Shown here: piece after piece, positions 1 to 7,868 of the stretch
Numbering within the stretch: the stretch's first letter is position 1
How the letters are laid out: each line of letters begins with the position of its first letter
Source of the DNA: Syntrophaceae bacterium
GTDB lineage: Bacteria; Desulfobacterota; Syntrophia; Syntrophales; Smithellaceae
Direction: 5' to 3'
DNA length: 34,458 nt
Assembly: GCA_016927935.1 (NCBI GenBank)
Contig: JAFGLS010000090.1
Location: forward strand, 1-34,458
Translations under genes and position numbers: made by a program
Notes under the pieces: generated by a model
The model's database searches: none
What the model was told of the DNA's origin: nothing
The model's input: the letters and a program-made list of their open reading frames with translations, nothing else

Positions 1-190
1 GTCACTTCGACCCGGCGCATGCCGGGGAGAAGTCTTAATCCGAGAAGTCTTCTAAGATTCCTCACACGCCTTCGGCGGATTCGGAATAACATTCTTTGTC
101 ACTTCGAGCGAATACCTATAATCCTTCTCTGCTGGAGAGAAGTCTTGTCAATCACCACCTTAAAGATTTCTCGCTTCGCGTCGAAATGAC
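1..190. repeat. Hairpin-rich intergenic repeat DNA
   Basis: Two stretches both open with GTCACTTCGA (positions 1 and about 99). The region holds short perfect inverted repeats: CCCGGC/GCCGGG (11-16 with 21-26), CGCC/GGCG (67-70 with 74-77) and CTTCTCT/AGAGAAG (124-130 with 136-142). The right end (165-190) is the reverse complement, with one mismatch in 26, of the start of the element at 20120-20145. I read it as copies of a dispersed non-coding repeat family in this genome. The open frame across it (96-281) has no RBS and is composed of repeat sequence, so I do not call a gene. Bases 191-277 show nothing I recognise. Confidence 0.6.
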
Positions 191-277
191 TCAAAAACGA
201 ATTACGCCACAGTCTCCTACGCCGTGGTGGCAAATGCAGTGTCCACATTGCCCAATTTCGTTACTCTTGTTGGAGTA

Positions 278-1336
278 TTAATAGCTTCTTATCTGCACCG
301 ACGTCAGTTTTTCCAAGTTCTCCTTGTTTAAATAGGCCTTATACCACTCCACCGTTTTTCTGACGGCTGTTTCACTGTCCCATCTTGGCTTCCATAAAAG
401 CTTCTTTTGCGCTTTGGATGAATTAAGTCTCAGATAACTTGCTTCGTGGCGAGCCCGGGGGTCCTTTTTAATTTGATATTTTACTTCATCATCCCACAAT
501 TTGCAGAATGTCCTGACAACCTCAATAACAGATTTCGCACCCTTTTCTTTTGGTCCGAAATTCCAGCCTTCAGAAAATTCTTTTGGTGATTTACAAAGAG
601 ACTCCGCGAGGATTAAATATCCGGAAAGAGGATCCAGAACATGCTGCCAGGGTCTGGTTGAATAAGGATTTCTGATGATTATTTTCTGCCTATTCATAAT
701 ACCGCGAACGCAATCCGGGATAAGCCTGTCGTAAGCGAAATCACCGCCGCCGATAACGTTTCCGGCCCTTGCCGTTGCTATTCCTATTTTTGCTCCCGAA
801 TTAAAGAATGATTTTCTGTATGAATCTGTAACAAGTTCGGAACAGGCTTTAGAATTGGAGTAGGGATCGAAACCGCCCATCGGTTCACTTTCTTTATAGG
901 CAATTTCCGGTTTTTCCCTGTTTTTATAGCACTTGTCCGTCGTAACATTAATGATGGCTTTCAAAGTTTTTTGTTCCCGGCAAGCCTCGAAAAGATTGAC
1001 AGTTCCGATAATGTTTGTTGTATAAGTCTCTACTGGGTTATTATAGGATTCGAGAACCAGAGCCTGCGCGGCCAAGTGAAAAATAATCTCTGCGCCCTTG
1101 ACATGTTTTTTCACGGAATTTAAATCCCGAATATCGCCGTAAACAGACTTTATCTTTGATTTCAAATTCAACAGTTTAAAAAAACTGGGGTTTGTCGGAG
1201 GATCGAGGGCGTAACCTGTAACAATGGCACCCATCTCATTGAGCCAGAAGGAAAGCCAGGAGCCCTTGAAACCGGTATGACCGGTTATTAAAACTTTTTT
1301 ATCTTTCCAGAAATTTTTGGAAACTTTTTTCATCAT
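278..1336 (-). CDS. rfbG: CDP-glucose 4,6-dehydratase
   Basis: Short-chain-type NAD-dependent sugar dehydratase that converts CDP-glucose to CDP-4-keto-6-deoxyglucose in the cytoplasm, the branch point for CDP-linked deoxy sugars of O-antigens. The N-terminal Rossmann motif is TGHTGFKGSW (G19, G22, G25), with TTDK at 132-135 and the catalytic pair Y159/K163 in PYSNSK. The length of about 352 residues is normal for RfbG. A longer frame reaches 1372, but the ATG at 1336 overlaps the rfbF stop (ATGA) and sits about 7 nt after GGAAGG, so I choose it. It is translationally coupled to rfbF and distal in a two-gene leftward operon. The usual partners for 3-deoxygenation (DdhC/DdhD) are not in the window, so the final sugar need not be a 3,6-dideoxyhexose. 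Confidence 0.93.
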   Translation of the reverse strand: MMKKVSKNFWKDKKVLITGHTGFKGSWLSFWLNEMGAIVTGYALDPPTNPSFFKLLNLKSKIKSVYGDIRDLNSVKKHVKGAEIIFHLAAQALVLESYNNPVETYTTNIIGTVNLFEACREQKTLKAIINVTTDKCYKNREKPEIAYKESEPMGGFDPYSNSKACSELVTDSYRKSFFNSGAKIGIATARAGNVIGGGDFAYDRLIPDCVRGIMNRQKIIIRNPYSTRPWQHVLDPLSGYLILAESLCKSPKEFSEGWNFGPKEKGAKSVIEVVRTFCKLWDDEVKYQIKKDPRARHEASYLRLNSSKAQKKLLWKPRWDSETAVRKTVEWYKAYLNKENLEKLTSVQIRSY

Positions 1337-2112
1337 TTCCAGACCTTCCAGGGAGCCTTGCCCTTTTCCCACAGATTATTGAGGTATTTAGCATCTTTTG
1401 CGGTGTCCATGCATTGCCAAAAACCTTCATGTTTGTAAACCATCAAAGCTTTATCTCTGGTAAGATCTCTCATCGGTTCCTGTTCCAGAAAACAATCCGC
1501 ATGTTTTTTCAAATATTTTAAAAAAGATTTTTTAAAGACAAAAAATCCGCCGTTGATAAATCCTTCCTTCACCTGTTGTTTTTCGGAAAACTTTTCAACG
1601 GCATTTTCTTTTATGAACAATTCGCCAAAACGGGAATCCGGATGCACCCCCGTCACCGTTCCTGTTTTATTATGCGCTTTATGAAAATCATAAAGTTTTT
1701 TTATATTTATGTTGGAAACTCCGTCGCCGTATGTCAGCATAAAATCATCAGAGTCTATGAACTTTTCCACTCCCAGCACGCGGCCACCGGTCATTGTTTC
1801 CAATCCGGTGTCAGCAAGAGTTATCTTAAAATCATCAAAGGTGTTTTTTTTATGTATAAACGTAGAACATTTTTTGCCGAATGTAATTGTCAGATCGTTG
1901 TTAAACGCTTCATAATTAAGAAAGTATTCTTTAATCATTTCCCCTTTATATCCAAGACAGATAATAAAATCATTAAAACCGTAATACATGTATGACTTCA
2001 TTATGTGCCAGAGGATAGGACGATTGCCTACAAGCACCATAGGCTTAGGCCGATACTCGGTTTCTTCTCTCATCCTCATTCCCATTCCACCTGCCAGAAT
2101 GATTATTTTCAT
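1333..2112 (-). CDS. rfbF: Glucose-1-phosphate cytidylyltransferase
   Basis: Nucleotidyltransferase that makes CDP-glucose from CTP and glucose-1-phosphate. The N-terminus carries the signature LAGGMGMRMREET followed by RPKPM (K23 in the nucleotide/phosphate-binding loop). Its 259 residues match the usual length of about 257. The fold is a single Rossmann-like nucleotidyltransferase domain with no membrane segment. The start at 2112 follows GAGGA at good spacing. It is the first gene of the leftward rfbF-rfbG pair and overlaps rfbG by 4 nt. It is divergent from the C-methyltransferase gene at 2375, with 262 bp of AT-rich DNA between them. RfbF is highly specific for CTP in studied cases, so the pathway product is expected to be CDP-linked. 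Confidence 0.94.
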   Translation of the reverse strand: MKIIILAGGMGMRMREETEYRPKPMVLVGNRPILWHIMKSYMYYGFNDFIICLGYKGEMIKEYFLNYEAFNNDLTITFGKKCSTFIHKKNTFDDFKITLADTGLETMTGGRVLGVEKFIDSDDFMLTYGDGVSNINIKKLYDFHKAHNKTGTVTGVHPDSRFGELFIKENAVEKFSEKQQVKEGFINGGFFVFKKSFLKYLKKHADCFLEQEPMRDLTRDKALMVYKHEGFWQCMDTAKDAKYLNNLWEKGKAPWKVWK

Positions 2113-2289
2113 AAAATTTCCTCGCTTGAATTCTATTATTTATCCTTAACTTAAAAACGTAATCTCTAAATTCTCAACTACGATATCACATACACGAATA
2201 TCGGAAAAACTACAATTCTTAACAACAATTCTATAAGAGAATTTTTAATTTTTATCAGTTGCCAAACAGAGTTTTGAGGATAAAACTAA

Positions 2290-2317
2290 TTGACATAAAA
2301 TGCAAATTTCCTATACA
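2290..2317 (+). promoter_or_regulatory. Candidate sigma70-type promoter for the rightward glycan genes
   Basis: TTGACA at 2290-2295 and TATACA at 2312-2317 are separated by 16 bp. They lie in the 262-bp divergent spacer, about 58 bp before the ATG at 2375. The -35 box is perfect. I saw no equally good pair for the opposite strand. Sequence match only. Confidence 0.55.
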
Positions 2318-2374
2318 TTACCGTTATAAAGAATTATTTTATTAAAGAATCTAATATAAATATCAGATGTCCAT

Positions 2375-3613
2375 ATGAATAATTTTATTACAGTTAATAA
2401 GTGTAGAGTATGCGAGCACAAATTTTTCAAGGAGCCGTTATTAAAATACAAAAATATGCCCAAGGGCGCTCAATTTATGCCGGATATCAAATCTATAAAA
2501 AACGATAAGGGTATTGATTGGGAAGTTTGTCAGTGTTCCGGTTGTGGTTTGGTGCAATTGAACACTCCTCCAGTTCCCTATTACAGAGAAGTTATCCGTG
2601 CCTCCGCCGTATCGGCGAAAATGAAAGCTTTTCGTAGAAAGCAATTCAACAATTTCGTAAAGAAATATTTCCTGCAAAAGAAAAAAATCATCGAAATCGG
2701 CTGCGGTAAGGGAGAGTTTTTATCCATTATGCAGAAATTTGTACCTCGGGCTTACGGATTGGAGTACTCGAAAGAATCAGTCGCGTACTGTGTGAAAAAC
2801 GGATTGAAAGTTTTTCCCGGATTTGTGGAAAGCGCTGACTATAAATTAAATAACACCCCTTTTGATGCTTTTTTCATACTAAATTTCTTGGAACACCTCC
2901 CCGAACCAAATTCAGTTTTGCAGGGAATATATAATAATCTAACGGATGACGGTATCGGACTTGTTGAAGTGCCCAATTTCGATATGATTCTGCAAAAAAA
3001 ACTTTTTTCTGAATTTATTGGTGATCACCTTTTCTATTTTACCAGAGAAACTTTAAATTCAACTTTAGGGTTGAATGGTTTTGAAATTATTGACTGCAAA
3101 GTGGAATGGTACGACTATGTAATGTCCGCCGTCGTTCGCCCCGTTAGAAATCATCCAAGAAAATCTGGAAAAGTAAAATACGGGAAAGAGACGGGAATTG
3201 CTCAATTTTCTAATGGGGTAAAAAAGAAAAGAAAGACAGATTTATCGGATTTTAAAAACCATCAGGCTAAACTAAAAAAAGAAATAGAAAAATATTTATC
3301 CATCTTTAAAAATAAGAAAGTGGCGATCTGGGGGGCATCACATCAGGCTCTGGCAATTATTTCCTTGTTAAATTTATCCGGAAAAATCGAATACGTGATA
3401 GATTCCGCAATGTTTAAACAGGGCAAATTCACGCCTGCTACTCACATTCCCATCGTAGCACCCGATAAACTATATTCAGATCCTGTTGACGCAATTATTG
3501 TTATGGCTGCCGGTTATTCCGATGAAGTTGCCGGAATTATCAGGCGGAAATTTGATAAAAGAATTAACATCTCGATATTAAGAGACTTTGGACTGGAAAT
3601 TATTAAAAATTGA
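2375..3613 (+). CDS. NDP-sugar C-methyltransferase (SAM-dependent, zinc-binding N-terminus)
   Basis: The 412-residue protein has the three-part layout of TylC3/TcaB9-type sugar C-methyltransferases. There is an N-terminal zinc-binding segment (C10-x2-C13 and C54-x2-C57). A class I SAM domain follows, with motif IEIGCGKGEF at 106-115 and LEHLPEP at 172-178. A C-terminal Rossmann-like domain starts near 315 (WGASHQ at 319-324). Known members methylate a carbon next to the keto group of NDP-4-keto-6-deoxy sugars, giving branched sugars. Its position opposite rfbFG suggests a CDP-4-keto-6-deoxy substrate, but this is inferred. No strong RBS precedes the ATG. The stop overlaps the start of the next gene (TTGA). 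Confidence 0.85.
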   Translation: MNNFITVNKCRVCEHKFFKEPLLKYKNMPKGAQFMPDIKSIKNDKGIDWEVCQCSGCGLVQLNTPPVPYYREVIRASAVSAKMKAFRRKQFNNFVKKYFLQKKKIIEIGCGKGEFLSIMQKFVPRAYGLEYSKESVAYCVKNGLKVFPGFVESADYKLNNTPFDAFFILNFLEHLPEPNSVLQGIYNNLTDDGIGLVEVPNFDMILQKKLFSEFIGDHLFYFTRETLNSTLGLNGFEIIDCKVEWYDYVMSAVVRPVRNHPRKSGKVKYGKETGIAQFSNGVKKKRKTDLSDFKNHQAKLKKEIEKYLSIFKNKKVAIWGASHQALAIISLLNLSGKIEYVIDSAMFKQGKFTPATHIPIVAPDKLYSDPVDAIIVMAAGYSDEVAGIIRRKFDKRINISILRDFGLEIIKN

Positions 3614-4677
3614 AAGAAAAACAAAAAATTGAAAATAATCCCCTGAAGGAAGATCTGGAGCACATCCTTGCCCATACAAAAGGCCTGTGGGAGGAATTGC
3701 GGGGGAAAAAAATTTTTATTACCGGAGGAACCGGTTTTTTCGGCTGCTGGTTTCTGGAAAGTTTTGCCTGGGCAAATGAAAAGTTAAATTTAAAATCTTC
3801 AATGCTTGTTTTGACAAGAAATGTGGAAGATTTTCGGAAAAGAGCTCCTCACTTAACAGACAAACCATTTATATCTTTTCATACCGGAGATGTTCGTTCG
3901 TTTGATTTTCCTAAGGGCAAATTTGATTATATAATTCACGCCGCGGCATCACTGAATTCACCTCGAAATGAAAGAGACTCTTTGGAAATATTCGACATAA
4001 TTGTTGAAGGAACACGCCGTGTACTTGAATTTGCCGGTAAATGTAAAATAAAAAAGTTTTTGATGGTCAGTTCCGGTGCGATTTATGGCAAACAGCCCGC
4101 TGAAATAGCCCGCATTGGCGAAGATTATCAGGGAGCCCCTGAACCTGTTGATTGGCGCTCCGCTTACTCTGAAGGGAAGAGAGCGGCGGAATTACTCACT
4201 GCGCTGAAGGCCCGGGAATATGGTTTTGAAGCAAAAATCCCTCGATGTTTTGCCTTTGTTGGTCCATATCAAAGACTTGACGAGCAGTGGGCGATTGGAA
4301 ATTTCATCCGTGACGGCCTCAATGGCGGTCCCATAGTTGTTAAAGGCGACGGCACGGCAGTTCGTTCCTATTTATACGCGGCGGATTTAACGATTTTCTT
4401 ATGGACTATATTTTTAAAAGGCAAATCCTGTCTGCCCTATAATGTCGGCTCTGAGGAGGAAATCAATATTCGCTCACTCGCAGAAATGATTTCTTTAATC
4501 CTGAATATAAAAAAAGATATTGTCATTTCCAAAAAACCGGATATAAAAATAGAAATTGATCGCTACGTTCCCTCAACAAAACTGGCAAGGGAAAAATTAA
4601 ATTTAAAGCAGCGAATTAAACTTCATGATGCAATTAAAAAAACAATAAAATATCTAAAATACAAAGAAAGGAAATAA
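3610..4677 (+). CDS. NAD-dependent nucleotide-sugar epimerase/dehydratase
   Basis: Extended short-chain dehydrogenase of 355 residues. It has the glycine-rich motif GGTGFFG at 39-45, SSGAIYG at 154-160 and the catalytic Y186/K190 in YSEGK. Members of this superfamily epimerise, dehydrate or reduce nucleotide-linked sugars, and sequence alone does not tell which. The start is a TTG that overlaps the previous stop by 4 nt, implying translational coupling with the C-methyltransferase. No ATG lies upstream of the Rossmann motif, so a non-ATG start is required, but a start further downstream is possible. The N-terminal 30 residues before the first beta strand are unusual for the family. From context I infer that it acts after C-methylation, for example as a 4-ketoreductase or epimerase in the CDP-sugar pathway. 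Confidence 0.82.
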   Translation: MKEKQKIENNPLKEDLEHILAHTKGLWEELRGKKIFITGGTGFFGCWFLESFAWANEKLNLKSSMLVLTRNVEDFRKRAPHLTDKPFISFHTGDVRSFDFPKGKFDYIIHAAASLNSPRNERDSLEIFDIIVEGTRRVLEFAGKCKIKKFLMVSSGAIYGKQPAEIARIGEDYQGAPEPVDWRSAYSEGKRAAELLTALKAREYGFEAKIPRCFAFVGPYQRLDEQWAIGNFIRDGLNGGPIVVKGDGTAVRSYLYAADLTIFLWTIFLKGKSCLPYNVGSEEEINIRSLAEMISLILNIKKDIVISKKPDIKIEIDRYVPSTKLAREKLNLKQRIKLHDAIKKTIKYLKYKERK

Positions 4678-4691
4678 TAAAAGAAATAAAA

Positions 4692-5561
4692 ATGAATAGT
4701 GTAACCATTGGCAATCGTAAAGTTGGAGATGGATATCCCTGTTTCATTGTCGCGGAAATAGGCATTAACCATAACGGTGATATTAATATCGCTAAAAAAT
4801 TAATTGATGTTGCGGCTTTCGCCGGTTGTGACGCTGTCAAATTTCAGAAGCGTACGGTAGATGTAGTCTATTCAGCGGAAGAATTGGCAAAACCTCGTGA
4901 GAGTCCGTTCGGCAATACAAACGGGGATTTAAAATACGGATTGGAATTCGGCTTAAAAGAATATAAAGAAATCAATAAGTACTGCAAGGCAAAAAAAATC
5001 ATGTGGTTCGCATCCTGCTGGGATGAAGATTCCGTTGATTTCATAGATCAGTTCAATGTCCCCTGTTACAAAATAGCATCGGCAAGCCTTACAGATAATG
5101 AACTCTTAAGACACACAAGAGCGAAGAGAAAACCTATGATTCTCTCTTCCGGCATGAGCACAATTGAGCAGGTTGATCATGCAGTAAAAGTTCTGGGCAA
5201 GAAAGACTTGATTATTCTGCATACCTGCAGCACTTATCCATCGGATTACAATGAGATTAATTTAAAAGTAATTTCAACCTTGAGAGAAAGGTATAATGTT
5301 CCTATTGGATATTCAGGACACGAAACAGGCATCCCTTCTTCAAGCGCTGCCGTCGCTGTGGGGGCCTGTGTCGTGGAAAGACACATAACACTTGAGCGCT
5401 CTATGTGGGGCTCGGATCAAGCTGCATCATTAGGACCCAGTGGTCTCATAAAATTAGTCAGAGATATCCGGTTGGTGGAAATGTCTTTAGGTGACGGCGT
5501 AAAACAGGTTTACGAAAGTGAGAAGCCGATAATAATCAAACTCCGCAGAAAAGGCCGGTAA
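4692..5561 (+). CDS. NeuB-type PEP-dependent sugar-acid synthase lacking the SAF domain
   Basis: TIM-barrel synthase of the NeuB/SpsE family, whose members condense phosphoenolpyruvate with an aldose to give a 2-keto-3-deoxy sugar acid. Visible family motifs are AEIGINHNG (21-29), VKFQK (49-53), KIASAS (127-132), SSGMS (152-156), GYSGH (206-210) and VERHIT (228-233). At 289 residues it stops where classical NeuB proteins (about 340-350) continue into the C-terminal antifreeze-like SAF domain. The family GxDH motif here reads GSDQ (240-243). It therefore belongs to a short NeuB-like subgroup whose product is not known to me, and sialic acid synthesis should not be assumed. It is 2 nt upstream of a KdsC-type phosphatase gene, which would fit removal of a phosphate from the product. 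Confidence 0.85.
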   Translation: MNSVTIGNRKVGDGYPCFIVAEIGINHNGDINIAKKLIDVAAFAGCDAVKFQKRTVDVVYSAEELAKPRESPFGNTNGDLKYGLEFGLKEYKEINKYCKAKKIMWFASCWDEDSVDFIDQFNVPCYKIASASLTDNELLRHTRAKRKPMILSSGMSTIEQVDHAVKVLGKKDLIILHTCSTYPSDYNEINLKVISTLRERYNVPIGYSGHETGIPSSSAAVAVGACVVERHITLERSMWGSDQAASLGPSGLIKLVRDIRLVEMSLGDGVKQVYESEKPIIIKLRRKGR

Positions 5562-5563
5562 TT

Positions 5564-6046
5564 ATGAAAGATATTAAAGCTGTTGCTCTGGATGTTGACG
5601 GTGTTCTAACAGATGGATCTTTCTACTGGGGATTTGATGGAGAAGAACTCAAGAAATTTTCTTTTTCAGACATAATGGGTGTATCTTTAGGACGTAAAGC
5701 GGGCTTGATATTTGCTCTGATTTCCGGCGAAGACAATGGCCTGATCGATCGTTTCGCCAATAAAATGGGAATTACCGATATATATAAAGGATATAAAGAT
5801 AAAGCTTCAGCTCTTCGTTCTTTTGCCGAAAAACACCGTCTTGATTTTTCCGAAATCTGTTTTATGGGTGATGACGTAAATGATCTAAAAGCCTTGGAAC
5901 TTGCCGGTTTCTCAGCCGCACCGGCTAACGCCCATGCCAGTGTAAAGAGCGTGGCAAAACTTGTAACAGCAAAATCCGGTGGAAACGGCGCCGTCAGGGA
6001 ACTCATAGATTTGATTTTAGAAAAGAAAGAATCCAATAAAAAATGA
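5564..6046 (+). CDS. KdsC-type HAD phosphatase (sugar-acid phosphate phosphatase)
   Basis: Cap-less C0-type haloacid dehalogenase phosphatase of 160 residues, the size of KdsC. Motif I is DVDGVLTDG (nucleophile D10, general acid D12), motif II is ISGE around S54, motif III includes K80 and motif IV is GDDVND (102-107). The C-terminal GGNGAVRE (139-146) matches the GGxGAVRE tail that closes the KdsC active site. Known relatives dephosphorylate KDO-8-phosphate or N-acylneuraminate-9-phosphate. Here the adjacent NeuB-like gene suggests the same role on an unknown 2-keto-3-deoxy sugar-acid phosphate. The start follows AAGG, and the stop overlaps the next ATG (ATGA), so the three genes are likely cotranslated. 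Confidence 0.88.
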   Translation: MKDIKAVALDVDGVLTDGSFYWGFDGEELKKFSFSDIMGVSLGRKAGLIFALISGEDNGLIDRFANKMGITDIYKGYKDKASALRSFAEKHRLDFSEICFMGDDVNDLKALELAGFSAAPANAHASVKSVAKLVTAKSGGNGAVRELIDLILEKKESNKK

Positions 6047-7848
6047 AACTTTCAGATTATGTAATGCATTTTATAACCCGACTGGGAGTGGGGCATGTTT
6101 TCTATCTTCCCGGCGGTGGCGCTATGCATCTGGTTGATTCGCTGGGCAAACTCAAGGAGTTGGAGAGCGTGTGCTGTCTGCATGAACAGGCGGTCGCCGT
6201 TGCCGCTCAATCATACTCCATGCACACCAATAATCTCGGTGTGGGGCTCGTAACTACAGGCCCCGGTGGCACGAACTCCATCACGGGTGTATGCGCCGCG
6301 TGGATTGATTCGGTTCCCTGTTTATTCATTTCCGGACAGGTGAAAAGATCGGATATGATGACGGGAAAGGGAATACGGCAATTGGGCGTACAGGAAGCGG
6401 ATATTGTTACTCTGGTACGGTCCATAACAAAATACGCTGTCACGGTAATGGAGCCCGAGTCGATCAGGTATCATCTGGAAAAAGCCCTGTATCTGGCAAA
6501 AAACGGCAGGCCTGGTCCGGTTTGGATTGATATTCCACTGGATGTGCAGGGAAGTATCATTGATGAAACCGCGCTGAGTGGTTTTAATCTGGCAGAAGTT
6601 AAAGAAAAAAAGCCGGACATATCTTTAATTAAAAAATCAGTTAAAAAAATAACAGAACTTCTGAATAAATCCGAGCGGCCGATTATCATCGCCGGTGATG
6701 GGATAAAAATAGCAAAAGCCAGAAAACTCTTTCTGGATATTATAAAAAAGCTCGACATACCTGTCATTCCCACCTGGAAAGCCATGGATTTGATTCATGA
6801 AGAGCATGAATTATACACGGGACGCGGCGGAATACTGGGGGAGCGTTCCGCCAATTTCGCCGTACAGAATTCCGATCTGCTACTGTGCATCGGTTCAAAA
6901 ATGGATTTTACGCAGACGGGTTTCGATACCAAATCCTTCGCCAGAGCCGCAAAAAAAATCGTCATTGATATAGATAAAAACGAAATCAGGAAGCTCGATT
7001 TCCATATTGATTTAAAAATAATCGCCGATGCCAAAGTCGTCCTGGAAGAAATAGCTACTCAAATTAATAATATCAAAATCAAAGACAGAAGCTTCTGGAA
7101 AAATAAAATTAAAGAATGGAGAAAGAAATATCCTGTTGTATCCAGCGAATATTTCAATAAGACGGGATTGGTCAATCCATATGCGCTGATTGAAACTTTA
7201 TCGCGGGAAGCAACAAGCGATGACGTCATCAATCCCTGCTGTGCCGGCACCGCCGCTGAGTACAATTTTCAGGCCTTTAAAATCAAAGAAAACCAGAAAT
7301 TCATCACTAATCACGGTCTCGGTCCTATGGGATTCGAGTTGCCCGCCAGCGTTGGGGCATGCCTTGCCAACAACAGGAAACGAACAATCTGCGTAGCCGG
7401 TGACGGCGGTTTTCAGTTAAATATTCAGGAACTGGAAACACTGCGCAGGCTTGACTTGCCGGTCAAAATATTCATAATGAACAATAATGGATATTCTTCT
7501 ATCAGAACCATGCAGGAAACACATTTCGGCGGACATTATGTCGGCAATGACCCTTCTTCAGGTCTGACTTTGCCCGATATAGTTAAAGTCGCGGAGGCTT
7601 ATAAAATAAAGGCTGTCAGGATTAACGATGCCAGCGAACTGGATGTAAAAATCAGGGAAGTACTTGATTTCCCGGGACCTGTCATCTGTGATGTAATGGT
7701 CATTCCCGGCTTTAAAGTGTCACCCAAAGTGGCATCACAACGAAGAGAAGACGGAACTATGATATCCAAACCGTTGGAAGATCAATGGCCGTTTCTGGAC
7801 AGGAAGGAGCTGGAATCTAATATGATGATTCCTTTGGTTCCTGAATAA
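6043..7848 (+). CDS. Thiamine-diphosphate-dependent enzyme, acetolactate-synthase-like
   Basis: The 601-residue protein has the full three-domain layout of acetohydroxyacid-synthase-like enzymes. The N-terminal PYR domain carries the ThDP-activating glutamate E48 in LHEQAVAVAA, a central domain follows, and the C-terminal PP domain has the Mg/ThDP motif GDGGFQLN (453-460) ending in NNNG (480-483). It sits in a glycan locus between a sugar-acid phosphatase and an SDR, with no small IlvN-type subunit nearby, so branched-chain amino acid synthesis is unlikely. The closest studied precedent in glycan loci is YerE, which adds a two-carbon unit to a CDP-keto sugar in yersiniose formation. A decarboxylase or lyase role on a keto acid is equally possible. 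The ATG overlaps the previous stop by 4 nt. Confidence 0.82.
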   Translation: MKLSDYVMHFITRLGVGHVFYLPGGGAMHLVDSLGKLKELESVCCLHEQAVAVAAQSYSMHTNNLGVGLVTTGPGGTNSITGVCAAWIDSVPCLFISGQVKRSDMMTGKGIRQLGVQEADIVTLVRSITKYAVTVMEPESIRYHLEKALYLAKNGRPGPVWIDIPLDVQGSIIDETALSGFNLAEVKEKKPDISLIKKSVKKITELLNKSERPIIIAGDGIKIAKARKLFLDIIKKLDIPVIPTWKAMDLIHEEHELYTGRGGILGERSANFAVQNSDLLLCIGSKMDFTQTGFDTKSFARAAKKIVIDIDKNEIRKLDFHIDLKIIADAKVVLEEIATQINNIKIKDRSFWKNKIKEWRKKYPVVSSEYFNKTGLVNPYALIETLSREATSDDVINPCCAGTAAEYNFQAFKIKENQKFITNHGLGPMGFELPASVGACLANNRKRTICVAGDGGFQLNIQELETLRRLDLPVKIFIMNNNGYSSIRTMQETHFGGHYVGNDPSSGLTLPDIVKVAEAYKIKAVRINDASELDVKIREVLDFPGPVICDVMVIPGFKVSPKVASQRREDGTMISKPLEDQWPFLDRKELESNMMIPLVPE

Positions 7849-7868
7849 AGAACAAGGATTGATAAAAG

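Noticed and set aside
96-281. Small open frame of 61 codons
   Set aside because: It lies in hairpin-rich repeat DNA, has no RBS and no protein-like composition.
1576-1995. 139-codon plus-strand frame inside rfbF
   Set aside because: It is antisense to a clearly conserved cytidylyltransferase gene; other shadows of this kind across the window were dropped for the same reason.
4692-5561. Calling this gene neuB (sialic acid synthase)
   Set aside because: There is no SAF domain, GxDH is altered and no neuA/neuC is present; only family-level assignment is justified.
6043-7848. ilvB-type acetolactate synthase for amino acid synthesis
   Set aside because: No small regulatory subunit or ilv genes are nearby, and the gene is translationally linked to sugar genes on its upstream side.
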